Shown in pieces: positions 1-10,069 of a stretch of DNA of 64,000 bases. This DNA comes from Bacteroides neonati (GTDB lineage Bacteria > Bacteroidota > Bacteroidia > Bacteroidales > Bacteroidaceae). The stretch lies in contig NZ_HG726019.1 of NCBI RefSeq assembly GCF_000499785.1, positions 186,001 to 250,000 on the forward strand. Reading direction: 5' to 3'. The position numbers and the translations under genes are program-made. Every line of letters begins with the position of its first letter. The stretch's first letter is position 1. The notes beneath the pieces were generated by a model. It was not told the origin of the DNA and ran no database searches. It saw only the letters and a list, made by a program, of their open reading frames with translations.

Positions 1-1531
1 CCAATGCGCTATCGAAAAAATAAGCCGCTTGTTCCAATTCGTCCAGAAAATTCATCCGTTGCTCTTTATGCCCGAACCCATACTCTCGCTGTGCATGGGC
101 TTGTTTGAATGCCTCTATACTTCGTGCCGATGGGTTCCACCCAAACTCACCTTGAGCAATGTAGCCACGCCATACTGTTTCGGGGTGTGGTGAACCATCG
201 TCCCACGCCGTAGCCAGTATGCCGCTTAATTGATGATCGGCTACCAACTGGCTGAACCCTTTGATGTATCCCGCCATGGAATGGTTGCGGGGCAAAAAAG
301 GAGAACCGCCAAAAGCCGCTGCTGTGGCTCCCATCACTTTTAAACCCTTCTCATGATACCACTTCAAAAGACGTTGATGAGCCGGCTTTGTGGCATCCTG
401 GTAGTTCCAGCGCATATAGATACACTCTTTGGGAAACAAACGGATCGCCTCATCCAGCTTCGTTGTATTCCAAGCGAGTTCCAGCTCCCGACCGCTCTTA
501 TCACTTTGTATTACTTCCCAAATTCCTCCAAACTTGAGTGGCATATCGTCCCAGAAAATAGGTATCCTCCCTTGTTCAGTAGCATAATTACACACTTTTT
601 GCAGCCAAATCATTTGTAACTCGAAAGGACTCTTTCCTGTTTTTTTGCACCGTTCGTCTATACCGATCGCTGTTATTTCGTCTCCTCCTATGTGTAGGTA
701 TTTTCCATAGGGCATTGCTTCGATCGCATCTTGATAAAGATCGAACTGTAGTTCGTACGTGCGTGGATCGGATGGACAGAACTCCCAGTCGCTATGCGGA
801 TTTTCTCTTAGTTCCCAATGGTGTTTCAGAATGAAACCGGCATGCCCCAACCCCTGTACCAATGGGCTGATCTCTATGTTTCTCTCTTGCGCATAACGAC
901 AGATAGCCTGCATTTCTTGTTTACTGATAGCATTGGGAGCAGCTACTTCGGGGCGGCGGGTATATCTCAGCTTATCTTCAATTTCCCAGATAATGGCATT
1001 TACTTTATAATAGGCCAGTTTATCGATCTCTTTATAATAATATTCGATGCGATCTAAATGATGTTTTGTGTCGAAATGTACAGCACGATAAGGAATAGCC
1101 GGATAGTCGGTTATTTTCATAAACGGAATCGGTTGATGAAAGTCATGACTATCTTCCATCAATTGTTCCAACGTTTGACATCCATAAAACAGACCTGCCG
1201 GAGTTTTAGCCAAAATGACAACACCTTTTGCACTCACTTCAAGTGTATATCCTTCTGGCGATTCAGGAACTTGTGTTTTGCTTAATGCCAAGTAAATGGA
1301 TTTACCTGATCGGGGAGATTGCGGCAGCATACTTATCCAACCTTTCATAAGAGTTGGCATGGAAACCCCTTCTCCAAGTCGAATATAGCTTAATTCATCA
1401 GAGTGGATTCCTTTCCCGGGCAGCTCCTTTATGGACTGTGGCTGCGGAATGAGTCGATAAGTCTTCTCTAATTTCTGAGCAAAGCATGTGACTGATACAA
1501 ACAAAAAGCAGATGAATAAACAATGTTTCAT
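1..1531 (-). CDS. GH20 beta-N-acetylhexosaminidase (3' end outside window)
   Basis: Start ATG at 1531; about 510 codons are visible and the frame is still open at base 1, so the C-terminus is missing. Residues 1-18 form a signal peptide ending in VTCFAQ, followed by a GH20b-like N-terminal domain (about 25-150) and the GH20 TIM barrel. The family signature HIGGDE lies at residues 280-285, giving the Asp-Glu catalytic pair D284/E285 used for substrate-assisted hydrolysis of terminal beta-linked GlcNAc/GalNAc. As the last gene of the sigma/FecR/SusC/SusD cluster, 86 bp after susD, it is the only enzyme that hints at the PUL's substrate: host N-glycan, mucin O-glycan or chitin-type oligosaccharides. 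Likely periplasmic or surface exposed. Family call is firm; exact substrate is inferred. Confidence 0.93.
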   Translation of the reverse strand, partial: MKHCLFICFLFVSVTCFAQKLEKTYRLIPQPQSIKELPGKGIHSDELSYIRLGEGVSMPTLMKGWISMLPQSPRSGKSIYLALSKTQVPESPEGYTLEVSAKGVVILAKTPAGLFYGCQTLEQLMEDSHDFHQPIPFMKITDYPAIPYRAVHFDTKHHLDRIEYYYKEIDKLAYYKVNAIIWEIEDKLRYTRRPEVAAPNAISKQEMQAICRYAQERNIEISPLVQGLGHAGFILKHHWELRENPHSDWEFCPSDPRTYELQFDLYQDAIEAMPYGKYLHIGGDEITAIGIDERCKKTGKSPFELQMIWLQKVCNYATEQGRIPIFWDDMPLKFGGIWEVIQSDKSGRELELAWNTTKLDEAIRLFPKECIYMRWNYQDATKPAHQRLLKWYHEKGLKVMGATAAAFGGSPFLPRNHSMAGYIKGFSQLVADHQLSGILATAWDDGSPHPETVWRGYIAQGEFGWNPSARSIEAFKQAHAQREYGFGHKEQRMNFLDELEQAAYFFDSAL

Positions 1532-1617
1532 GGGTTTAATTTAAGTAGGGCTGACTGTTTGCCTTGAAACAATCAGCCCTGAGTTTAACGTGTTTTTACT
1601 TCCTGTTAAAGTTTCAA

Positions 1618-3149
1618 TTACCAACCCTCGCTTGGTGTGCAAAGCGGGTTGTTGTCTATCTCTTTGGTGGGAATGGGGTAATAATTGAATTTATTAAAGC
1701 TTCCCTTCTCTCCACCCATATAATTTTTATACCGTACCTCGTCGCATGTTTCCAGGGTTGATTTCAATAAGCCCCATCGCCGCAAGTCATAAAAGCGTTC
1801 GCCCTCTACAAAGAATTCGATGGCACGTTGGTGCACTAAATCGGCAAATATACCTTCTTTGGTTTTGGCACCGCTATAATCGTTGAGGTTGGCTCGTTGA
1901 CGAATCTGGTTCAGGTAACCGATGGCTTCATCCAGTTTATTTATATTTAAATTGGCTTCGGCTAATTGTAAGATTACTTCAGCATACCGGATCGCGCGCT
2001 CATTGATAAACGATTTGGGAGGAGAGGGCTCATCACTACGTGTTTTCCAATTCTGATATTTTAATATCCAATACGTATTCCATTTGTCTTGTGCGAAAAC
2101 TTTACGGAAAGGCTTTTGATAGTACGTGCAACCGTCATAGTCCCAAGCTACCGAACATCTTGCTCTGTAGTCGAAGTTGCCCGTTTTATCTTTTTCTTTC
2201 AGGAAGATATTCATCATTTGCTGTGTTGGATTTGCTTCGTACCAACCACCTACTTCGGCAGCTGCATATTCTTTAGGCCGTGTATTGGACTGAGTCGAAT
2301 TTATGTTTTCTCCATTTCCCCATAAATCGGTACCTCCTACGTCTTCGATGAGCAGTTCGAATATACTTTCGGCATTATTCTCATGGATATCGTCAAAGTT
2401 CCAATCAAAATCAACCAACTTATAGGTATAGGGTGCTTTGGTCAGCGGCAGCAAGATGTCAATTGCTTTTTGCCAGTTTTCTTCATAAAGATAAATCTTA
2501 CCAAGGGCAGCGAATGCGGCTCCTTGTGTCGGCTTACCTACTACATTGGAAATCGGAAGTAGACTAGCTGCTGTTTCCAGGTCTTTTTTTGCTTGTGCCC
2601 AAATCTCTGCTTGAGATGATTTTGCTAATGGAAAAGTAGCGGGCGATTGTGAGGCAGTAAGTTTTAATGGTGCATCTTTAAACTCTTTGGCTAGCTGAAA
2701 GAGATAAAATCCACGAATAAACAAGCATTCACCTTTGACTGCATTTTGAAACTCAGTCGAGAATTGCCCTCCTTTTTCCTCCAACTTCTGCATGATGGAA
2801 TTGGTACGATACAAGGCATTGTAGAATTGATAAAACATACCTTGTGTCAACGAGTTGGAAGTGCTGTTTGTGAAACGATTCGTCGTATAGATATCTGAGA
2901 TGTCATTTCTGAAATCGACTTCGTCTGCACGCGAAATACGTAGCATTACACCACGTGTGCCATAATAGCCACCGTTTAGTGCATTTTTCAAAGGTGTGTA
3001 GCACGAGGTAAGTGCTAAATTGAAATCGGCTTCATTTTTCCAGAACGTATCTTCGGTTGCTTTGTTGGGGTTGGTTTGAGTTAGCAGGTCTTCACAAGAA
3101 GTGAAAAGAGAACTGATGACTAAAACGGATAAAGCTATTTTTATATATG
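1618..3149 (-). pseudogene. susD-like gene of PUL 1, main body, interrupted by IS copy 1
   Basis: RagB/SusD-family glycan-binding lipoprotein. The coding frame continues upstream of the apparent TTG start at 2991 through a lipoprotein signal (LVISSLFTSC) to base 3149, where IS1380-type copy 1 is inserted. The first codons lie beyond the IS at 4737-4748. Removing the IS and one ATATG duplication gives an uninterrupted 512-aa protein starting MKTYIKIALSVLV. The C-terminal SusD domain has typical motifs (RYAEVILQLAEANLNI; ERFYDLRRWG; YPIPTKEID). The cut is after codon 4, and the IS end facing the gene has a stop in frame and no ATG, so a secreted lipoprotein is unlikely to be made. A leaderless product from TTG 2991 is possible but would stay cytoplasmic. 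SusC downstream partner function is probably compromised. Confidence 0.9.
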
Positions 3150-3319
3150 CCTCAAATCCGCAGCTAATTTATAACTGATTCAAATAGCGATTTAATTCAC
3201 CTAATAGTTCCTACTCGTAGCTTTTCCCCCTGCTTTTCTCCTTGATTTCAGGTTATAGGGCATAGCTTCCCCTTTCCCCAGTTAGCTGAAGGCATAAGTA
3301 ATCCCACGAAAAGTTGTTT

Positions 3320-4603
3320 TTACGGACTCCAAAGCAACTTGTATGGTTTGTCGGAATAAATATTGAGTACCCATTGTCTGCCTGTCTTTACCCATTTCGC
3401 AGGAACTGTAATGAATCGAAAGATAAATCGTTTGACTCGGCTTACCGGTTCAATATCTTCAAACACGGCTGCAACCTTCTCAATAAGGTAAGCATAAAAG
3501 TTTTTAGCCATGGCTGTAAGTAGCAGGAATACTGTATTCTCTTTGAGGAATGAACAGGGAAGATGACTCCACCCGAAATCGTTATTCATCATGTCGAATG
3601 TTCTTTCACAGGCTCCACGAGCATTGTAGAAGAGTACAATGTCTTTTTCAGAACTTTCATGGTCATTGGTTAAGATGCACCGATAGGTGTATTCACCATC
3701 AAATAGGTCCAATTGGTTGTCCTTACGCTTTTGCCTTTGAATAACAAGTCGGTAGTTTTCTTCTTGCAAAAAGGAAGTAAAAGGTATGGAGGTCACTTCA
3801 TAATTCTCGAAGTTGATTTCTTCTTTTTTCCAATCTGTGATTTTCGTCATTTCTTCATACAGAGACTGACATTTGCCGGCTCGTATGTAGAACTTGTTGC
3901 AGTAGCCATGTGTCATACGGATAATCTCTTCCGAATAAGAACCACAGTCCATCCGGCAACGGTCTATGAATATTCCCCTATCGGCCAAACGACGAAAAGT
4001 CCGTTGGAGCGTATCCGCTTGACGAAAACGGACATTTGCGTTTGCGGCCCGATTTTCCACACCAACAATGTTACCACCAATAGTTGCCGTGCCGGGGAAA
4101 TAACCACGTTTTTTCTTGTAAGAATACTGAGTGTCATACTTTTCTGTGGGAATAAACTGGTGGTCGAAGTCCAAGTTATAAAGCGTGTTTGGCTTGAGTT
4201 GTTCTGTTTGAAGGAGCATATCGAGCATCAAACTATTAAGCTGTTCCGCCTTATTGAAAGCATAGCTTGCTCCTTTTTGGGAAGTATAGTGGATATCCAA
4301 TTCTGCGAGTTCTTTTATGCCTCTCAATAAAGTATCCGGACTGGGGATTTCAGTATCCGGGCGTAATTCAAGATGTTTGCCAAGGTGTTTGCCGATATCT
4401 TCGATGTGGTCACCGCCGCAATAGTAGATCCAAAATAGGCTCGAAATAATTTCGCTATATTGGTAACCGGCGTAGGAAGAACGTAATCCTAAAGATTTAT
4501 CGATCACGGAATTCAGTCCTAAACGAGAAAATTCATCCATTGCGTAAAATATACCCCCAAAAGGAGTGATATTATCTGATTTTATGGCTATTTTTGTTGT
4601 CAT
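3320..4603 (-). CDS. IS1380-family transposase (copy 1)
   Basis: DDE transposase of 427 aa from ATG 4603 (a GTG two codons upstream, at 4609, is possible). Candidate catalytic residues lie in family-typical contexts: first Asp in YNLDFDHQF, second Asp in RMDCGSYSEE, and Glu in NARGACERTFD about 335 residues in, followed by the conserved hydrophobic helix LLLTAMAKNFYAYLIE. It catalyses excision and insertion of the surrounding element. An inverted-repeat hairpin sits between the IS end and the start codon (4665-4702) and may limit read-through transcription into the gene. The protein is identical in all three copies. Confidence 0.93.
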   Translation of the reverse strand: MTTKIAIKSDNITPFGGIFYAMDEFSRLGLNSVIDKSLGLRSSYAGYQYSEIISSLFWIYYCGGDHIEDIGKHLGKHLELRPDTEIPSPDTLLRGIKELAELDIHYTSQKGASYAFNKAEQLNSLMLDMLLQTEQLKPNTLYNLDFDHQFIPTEKYDTQYSYKKKRGYFPGTATIGGNIVGVENRAANANVRFRQADTLQRTFRRLADRGIFIDRCRMDCGSYSEEIIRMTHGYCNKFYIRAGKCQSLYEEMTKITDWKKEEINFENYEVTSIPFTSFLQEENYRLVIQRQKRKDNQLDLFDGEYTYRCILTNDHESSEKDIVLFYNARGACERTFDMMNNDFGWSHLPCSFLKENTVFLLLTAMAKNFYAYLIEKVAAVFEDIEPVSRVKRFIFRFITVPAKWVKTGRQWVLNIYSDKPYKLLWSP

Positions 4604-4664
4604 ATGCACAAGTACCTTTATGGTTTGTTTGGTAGCACTAATTTAGGTGAATCTTGTGACATAA

Positions 4665-4702
4665 CCAAACCTTGAGGATGTTATTCATCCTCAAGTGTTT
4701 GG
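4665..4702. promoter_or_regulatory. hairpin at the transposase-upstream end of the IS
   Basis: CTTGAGGATG (4671-4680) pairs perfectly with CATCCTCAAG (4686-4695) across a 5-nt loop. The stem extends by CCAAAC/GTTTGG with a one-base bulge. The same hairpin occurs at the equivalent place in copies 2 and 3. By analogy with other insertion sequences it may sequester or terminate transcripts entering from outside, protecting against host-driven transposase expression. The structure is seen directly; the function is inferred. Confidence 0.55.
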
Positions 4703-4736
4703 ATTCTCTGAAAATAATATGACTGCGGATTTAAGG

Positions 4737-4748
4737 ATATGTTTTCAT
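4737..4748 (-). pseudogene. 5' end of the interrupted susD (codons 1-4)
   Basis: Reads ATGAAAACATAT on the minus strand, i.e. Met-Lys-Thr-Tyr. It joins exactly in frame to the susD body at 3144 when the IS and one target duplication are removed. It lies 15 bp downstream of the susC stop codon, the usual susC-susD spacing, which confirms it as the native start. Confidence 0.88.
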
Positions 4749-4763
4749 ACAGTTGTTGCTTAT

Positions 4764-7700
4764 TTAGAATGTTACATTAAGTCCTATCATATACACCCGG
4801 TTGTTGGGATAGATAAAATTGTCGAATCCGCGAGCGGTAGCATTGTCGGTGTTGACATCCGGTGAGTATCCGGAATACCCTGATATGGTAAATAAGTTTT
4901 CGGCATTAGCGTATATCCGCGCATGTTGAAGATATCCGTTAAACCACTTATTGGGTAGCGTGTATCCTACCTGCAAACTACGCAAACGTAAGTAAGATCC
5001 ATTTTCTAAATAACGGTCGGATTCTGCACGTGTATTGCGATTAGGGTCATCCCACGTCAAACGAGGGTGTGAGGCATTTAAGTTTTGGGGTGTCCAGTAA
5101 TCCAGGGTCGATGCAAGAAAATTGGTTCCTTTGGTTACATCCTCCAGTGTTTGGCGTGTTGCATTATAAATCTTATTTCCAAACACACCTTGCAGCCCGA
5201 TAGATACGTCTAGATTCTTCCAGGTCAGGTTCCCATTGAGTGATAAGTTGAAATCCGGAAATGGACTTCCCTGATAAATTCTGTCGTCATCGTTGATGGT
5301 GCCATCGTTGTTGGTATCTTTAAATCGGATGTCTCCCGGCTTGGCACTGGGTTGTATTTTCGTGCCGTTTTTGGCATGTGCTTCTACCTCGGCATCACTG
5401 TTGAAATATCCATCGGTAGGTATCAACCAGAACGAACCGATAGGATATCCTGCCATTGTTTTGCTCGTAGTGATGTTTTGGTTGGTGCTACCGCCTTTAA
5501 TAGCGCCCGTCAGAGTACCCATGGCTATCACCTTATTGGCGTTGTAGCTACCAAGTAAGTTGATACCATACGAGAGTGAATGGCCTACTCGTTCATTCCA
5601 GCCTATATTGAACTCAACACCCGTATTGCGAATTTGTCCGGCATTGCGTATAGGGTCATTAGCACCTCCCGATGATATAGGGATGGGTACGGTAAGCAGG
5701 ATGTCTTTGGTCTCTTTTCTATACCAATCGGCAGTAAAGCTTAAGCGATTATTTAGTGCAATAATGTCAATACCAATGTTTGTCATGGCTGTTTCTTCCC
5801 ATTTGATATCGGGGTTGGCAAAATCTTTGGGAAAAGCTCCTTGAATGATTCCCCCTTTTCCATCCGGATAATTGATTCCGGTAGTAATGGTAGAAGTATA
5901 TTGATAATTATCAATTTCCTGATTTCCAAGTACACCATATCCGCCTCGTACTTTCAATTGGTCGAACCATCCGAGTTTTTTCATAAAATCCTCTTCTGCC
6001 AGGTTCCATCCAACAGAGAAGGAGGGGAAATACCCATATAAGTTATTACTTCCGAATTTGGAAGAGCCGTCTCTACGAATAGTTGCTGTGAACAGGTATT
6101 TGCTTTTATAGGAGTAGAATACACGCCCCAGAATAGAGGTCAGTACACTACGCGACGAGTTACCCTCGTTGCTACGGTTGGTTGTTGACGAATCGATTTC
6201 CTCCAGTCCGTCGGGTAGCTTTTCTCCATAGGCTTGTAGGTGTCGATAATTCCCGTCTTGATACGTATATCCCGCCAATACAGATATTTTGTGATTACCA
6301 AATGTTTGATCATACGTCAATAAATTTTCAACAAGTATATTGCGCCATCTTCGTTGGCGTTCGGTCGATTGGGTGGTCGTGTTTGTGTTCAACCCGAAAT
6401 CAAACTTGTTAGTGAAGTTTTTGTATCGGCTGAAGGTAAAGTCGGGTGTTACGTTTAATTTGTATTTCAATCCTTTATAAAGCTCCAACTGGGCATACAG
6501 ATTGGCAAACATCTTTACGTTTTCATTATATCGATTCATGATATTAGAATCAATGATAGCCAGTGGATGAGGTAAGTTAGTTACGTCGCCATACGTGCCA
6601 CCATAGCCACCCACGCGATTTGCATCATACTTCTCCAAGGTAGGGACATTTTGCAAAATAGTTCCGATCATTCCTCCGCGAGATTCTTCATGAAGTGGTT
6701 TATCATGGTTGAAAGAGAGGATCAGGTTCATTCCGGCCGAGAATATTCCTTTTTTAAAATCATTTTTAGATTGTATGTTGTATCGCTGATAGTTGGTTCC
6801 TTTTACCGTACCATCCTGGTTGAAGTATCCAAGCCCTGTATAGTAGGTCGAGTATTTACCTCCTCCTTTAATAGACAGATTGTAGTTTTGCATCAATGCC
6901 GGTCGGAACAATTCTTTTTGCCAGTCATTATCGGGTTTATTGGCTAGATCTGTTGCCATTTCCAGTATTGGTTTTCCGATTGCTTGACGAGCTATGGTGG
7001 TTACCTCCGCCCATCCTTTTGCATCCAGCATGTCGAGATATTTGCTGGGTGTCGATACTCCGATGTTTACCGAAAGGTCGACAATCGGCTTACCATCTGT
7101 ATTACTCCCCTCTTTGGTTGTGATAATAACGACGCCATTGGCTGCTCTGGAACCGTAGATAGCTGCCGAAGAAGCATCTTTCAATACATCAATGCTCGCA
7201 ATGTCATTCGGGTTTATATTGTCAATGCTGCTCATATACATTCCATCGACAATATAAAGCGGCGAGGCATTATTCAATGTACCGATGCCTCGTACCATGA
7301 TACGCGATCCACTTCCGGGGTTACCTCCCTGCGATACGATATCCACACCGGCTATTTTTCCTTGCAAAGCCTGTCCGATATTAGCATTGCTTTGTGTATT
7401 GAGCTTTTCGGCATTGATGTTGGCTACCGAGCCCGTCAGGTCGGCCTTTTTTTGTACTCCATAGCCGATAACAACAACTTCGTCCAGCAGCTCGGTATCT
7501 TCACGCATCACAATTATTTTACTTTGACTACCTTTGGCCGGTAATTCCTGTGTTTTGTAACCGATGTATGAAACCAAGATATTGCTATTCTCAGGTACTT
7601 GATTTAGCGTGAAGCTTCCATCGATACCCGTTATTGTGCCCAAGCCGCTTGTGCCGGCTACCGCTACCGTTACGCCAATCATGGGTTCTCCGTTGCTGTC

Positions 7701-8105
7701 TTTTACAATTCCCGAAACGTTGATTATTTTCCCGCCTTTATCTGCTTGTTGCTGGATAGGAGTGATCACGATTTTATTTCCACTCAAACTATATTGTAAC
7801 TTTTGAGCAGGCAATACGCCTTGGAGTAGCTGGCTTACAGTTTCGTTTTTTGCAGAGATAGATAGATTTTCTTTACCCTCCAAATCGGCATCTCTGTAAG
7901 AAAACCGATACTTGGTTTGCTGTTCTATCGTTATAAAAAGCTTTTTAATAGAAGCCTCTTTCAATGAGATATTCACTTTAGCATCCTGTGCATACAATGT
8001 ATGAGAAAATAGTAGAAAAAAAAGTAGGATTAAGCCATGCAATTGTGTGCTTAATTTCCTATCTTTACCCATCGTATGAGTATAAATATTACATTTAAAA
8101 TTCAT
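4764..8105 (-). CDS. SusC/RagA TonB-linked outer-membrane transporter with STN domain (PUL 1)
   Basis: 1113 aa. Signal peptide near residues 15-40 (the alternative start Met12, at 8072, would place it at the N-terminus). It is followed by a secretin/TonB short N-terminal (STN) domain at about 42-112, a carboxypeptidase-regulatory-like Ig domain at about 126-190 (SGIVKDSNGEPMIGV), the SusC box EVVVIGYGVQKK near 209, the plug and a 22-strand-type barrel ending in the aromatic residue of GLNVTF. It imports oligosaccharides across the outer membrane with TonB energy. The STN domain normally contacts the FecR anti-sigma factor in the periplasm, matching the FecR and sigma genes just upstream. A 182-bp gap separates it from fecR. 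The partner susD is broken by an IS. Confidence 0.95.
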   Translation of the reverse strand: MNFKCNIYTHTMGKDRKLSTQLHGLILLFFLLFSHTLYAQDAKVNISLKEASIKKLFITIEQQTKYRFSYRDADLEGKENLSISAKNETVSQLLQGVLPAQKLQYSLSGNKIVITPIQQQADKGGKIINVSGIVKDSNGEPMIGVTVAVAGTSGLGTITGIDGSFTLNQVPENSNILVSYIGYKTQELPAKGSQSKIIVMREDTELLDEVVVIGYGVQKKADLTGSVANINAEKLNTQSNANIGQALQGKIAGVDIVSQGGNPGSGSRIMVRGIGTLNNASPLYIVDGMYMSSIDNINPNDIASIDVLKDASSAAIYGSRAANGVVIITTKEGSNTDGKPIVDLSVNIGVSTPSKYLDMLDAKGWAEVTTIARQAIGKPILEMATDLANKPDNDWQKELFRPALMQNYNLSIKGGGKYSTYYTGLGYFNQDGTVKGTNYQRYNIQSKNDFKKGIFSAGMNLILSFNHDKPLHEESRGGMIGTILQNVPTLEKYDANRVGGYGGTYGDVTNLPHPLAIIDSNIMNRYNENVKMFANLYAQLELYKGLKYKLNVTPDFTFSRYKNFTNKFDFGLNTNTTTQSTERQRRWRNILVENLLTYDQTFGNHKISVLAGYTYQDGNYRHLQAYGEKLPDGLEEIDSSTTNRSNEGNSSRSVLTSILGRVFYSYKSKYLFTATIRRDGSSKFGSNNLYGYFPSFSVGWNLAEEDFMKKLGWFDQLKVRGGYGVLGNQEIDNYQYTSTITTGINYPDGKGGIIQGAFPKDFANPDIKWEETAMTNIGIDIIALNNRLSFTADWYRKETKDILLTVPIPISSGGANDPIRNAGQIRNTGVEFNIGWNERVGHSLSYGINLLGSYNANKVIAMGTLTGAIKGGSTNQNITTSKTMAGYPIGSFWLIPTDGYFNSDAEVEAHAKNGTKIQPSAKPGDIRFKDTNNDGTINDDDRIYQGSPFPDFNLSLNGNLTWKNLDVSIGLQGVFGNKIYNATRQTLEDVTKGTNFLASTLDYWTPQNLNASHPRLTWDDPNRNTRAESDRYLENGSYLRLRSLQVGYTLPNKWFNGYLQHARIYANAENLFTISGYSGYSPDVNTDNATARGFDNFIYPNNRVYMIGLNVTF

Positions 8106-8287
8106 AATATTAAATTATAAGTTGATTTTAGGTAAGTTGTCACTATGTGTTTCCAACCGATTTATAACTTATCGACTAAAGTCGACTCTAGGACTGGAGA
8201 ATCCGCAATATTTTCCGGTCCTTCCTTTTTTTGTCATGTGTCTGCCATCTTTTTCTTTTTTTTAAGGTTAATAATTTATGAGCGATT

Positions 8288-9292
8288 TTATTTGGGTGGA
8301 TAATTGACCCAAATGGTGTCTTCTTTCATTCGATAATCAAACTTGAAATTCTTCTTTAAAATATTCATAACATCACTGATGTTTCCTTCATCAAAGATTC
8401 CTGTATAGCGGTCGTTCATCGGAATCCTGTCATCTATGTTAAATATAATGCCATACTTTCGTCCAACACGATTAAAGACGTCTTTTAAAAGAGCCGAACG
8501 GAACACGAGCTCATTGCTCATCCAAGCTGTCTCCACTTGATTGCAAGAGGCTTCAATCCGTATATTACCTGTTTTCTTGTCATAAACAACCTTTTCGTTA
8601 GGGTTTACATAGAATTTTTGGTGTGGTGCATTGACAGCCGTCACCAATACGCTTCCCCTGACTAAAGCCATTTCGGCAGAATCTGCTTTCTCATAAGTAT
8701 ATACATTAAAGGCTGTTCCTAATACTTCAATATTGAGAAAGCGTGTATGTACTATAAATTTCTTTTTTTCGCTTTTGCTCACATCGAAAAAACCTTCTCC
8801 TGTCAAAGTGACCTGCCGATCGGTTAGTCCAAAGTTTTGTTGATAGGAGAGTTCCGACTCTGAATTTAACCTGACCTTAGTGCCATCGGGTAAAGTCATC
8901 GAGACTCGTTCTCCGTGTCCTACCTTGACTATTACACTTTGTTCTCCCAACTGAGTCATTTTCAAATTACTCGTATACAGATAAACAGAAATACTTGTCA
9001 ATAATATAATAATGATTGAGGCTGCAAACCGAAGCCCGTATCTTTGCCTGTTGAGCATGGGGTGAGGTTGGGTTTGTTTCTTGATCTTTTGAAATAGAAA
9101 ATCTTTTTCTGAGATAGATAGAGGGGTACATGTTTGCCACTGCTCCCATTCTTCTTCCAATATGGGTTTTAAGCTTTCATCATCTCCCCGGTTTACAGCT
9201 TCTTTTAATTCTCGAAGCTCTTTTACCGTAGCTTTATTCGAGGCATAACGATGAAGTATTTCTTTTATATCTTTAAATATATGTTCAGTCAT
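8288..9292 (-). CDS. FecR-family anti-sigma factor (PUL 1)
   Basis: 334 aa: cytoplasmic N-terminal anti-sigma region (1-85), one membrane helix at about 89-107 (FAASIIIILLTSISVYLY), a periplasmic FecR domain from about 118 to 210 (GERVSMTLPDGTKVRLNSES) and a C-terminal DUF4974-type domain (about 260-330). It should hold the ECF sigma factor inactive until the STN domain of the downstream SusC reports substrate binding. It lies 83 bp after the sigma gene and 182 bp before susC on the same strand. The intergenic sequence on the 3' side contains an imperfect hairpin near 8192-8224 that could attenuate transcription into susC. Confidence 0.94.
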   Translation of the reverse strand: MTEHIFKDIKEILHRYASNKATVKELRELKEAVNRGDDESLKPILEEEWEQWQTCTPLSISEKDFLFQKIKKQTQPHPMLNRQRYGLRFAASIIIILLTSISVYLYTSNLKMTQLGEQSVIVKVGHGERVSMTLPDGTKVRLNSESELSYQQNFGLTDRQVTLTGEGFFDVSKSEKKKFIVHTRFLNIEVLGTAFNVYTYEKADSAEMALVRGSVLVTAVNAPHQKFYVNPNEKVVYDKKTGNIRIEASCNQVETAWMSNELVFRSALLKDVFNRVGRKYGIIFNIDDRIPMNDRYTGIFDEGNISDVMNILKKNFKFDYRMKEDTIWVNYPPK

Positions 9293-9375
9293 GATCTTGG
9301 CTTTTTATATAATAGATACAAAGCCAAGATTTATACCATATCAAAAGATGTGTTATACAACATGTTTAAGCCATT

Positions 9376-9945
9376 TTATCTCAATATGGCTAAAAGAACG
9401 AGTAGGTAGGAATAGTTTTTGAGCTCTTTCCGTATAATTTTCAAGGAGGTGGTCAGTTGGTTTCTGACAGATTGATCGGTGAGTGAAAGTTCTTGGGCTA
9501 TTTCGCTTATAGAGAGGTTATACTCTTTGCTCATCTCGAATATTTGGCGTTGTCGGGGAGATAGCTTTGTTTTTGCTTTTATTAATTCCGCGAGGAAGGT
9601 GTCGAATGAACATTGCCTATCCGTTACTGAATCGGCTATCAACAAGTCATTACAGTATTCCATATAATCTTCCATTTGTGGGTGGTTGATTTTACGCTGT
9701 AATTCTTTTAATACCAGATGGTAGGAAATCGTAAAAATGTAAGACTTAAAAGAGAGGTTAGCGTTTATATTTCTACGATTCGTCCAGATCTTTATAAAAG
9801 TTTCCTGCACAATATCTTTGGCTATTTCTTCAGATTTTACTAATGAATAGACGAAACGATACAGTGGCGATACCCACTTATCATAAAGGGCAGTATAGCT
9901 CTTGTAAGATCCGGTAATCAGTCCGTTCAATAAGGTTTCTTCCAT
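9376..9945 (-). CDS. ECF RNA polymerase sigma factor (PUL 1)
   Basis: 189 aa sigma-70 family ECF factor. Region 2 (about 25-90) includes YSLVKSEEIAKDIVQETF, and region 4 helix-turn-helix (about 130-180) includes LSPRQRQIFEM and ISEIAQELSLTDQSVRNQL. It has a short hydrophobic C-terminal tail typical of Bacteroides PUL sigma factors. It is first in the order sigma, fecR, susC, susD, GH20, so it most likely activates susC and downstream genes when released by FecR. A good housekeeping-type promoter precedes it (9976-10007), so sigma and FecR can be made at basal level. Confidence 0.95.
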   Translation of the reverse strand: MEETLLNGLITGSYKSYTALYDKWVSPLYRFVYSLVKSEEIAKDIVQETFIKIWTNRRNINANLSFKSYIFTISYHLVLKELQRKINHPQMEDYMEYCNDLLIADSVTDRQCSFDTFLAELIKAKTKLSPRQRQIFEMSKEYNLSISEIAQELSLTDQSVRNQLTTSLKIIRKELKNYSYLLVLLAILR

Positions 9946-9975
9946 CTTCGACTCTGTTTAAACAAGGTTTGTGCA

Positions 9976-10007
9976 CAAAGGTAAGTGAAAAGAATCAGCT
10001 ATCCAAA
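9976..10007 (-). promoter_or_regulatory. Bacteroides-type promoter for the ECF sigma gene
   Basis: On the minus strand, TTTG at 10007-10004 and TACCTTTG at 9983-9976 are separated by 20 bp. This matches the Bacteroides primary-sigma consensus (-33 TTTG, -7 TAnnTTTG, 19-21 bp spacing). Transcription would start about 25 bp before the sigma start codon at 9945. Confidence 0.65.
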
Positions 10008-10069
10008 CCTTTCCATATATCTAGAAAGCGATGGGTTTAGACCTGTTTTGTCAGCTTCCTTTTATTGTA

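Larger units (their letters stand above)
3150..4736 (-). mobile_element. IS1380-type insertion sequence, copy 1 (inside susD)
   Basis: A 1587-bp element bounded by imperfect inverted repeats, CCTCAAATCCGCAG at 3150 and CTGCGGATTTAAGG ending at 4736 (one mismatch between ends). It is flanked by a perfect 5-bp target duplication ATATG (3145-3149 and 4737-4741). It encodes one DDE transposase on the minus strand, the same strand as the interrupted susD. It appears identical along its length to copies at 15305-16891 and 28850-30436, so transposition was recent. IS1380-family elements of Bacteroides are known for moving into the promoter regions of resistance genes; here the element is inside a gene. 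Confidence 0.95.
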
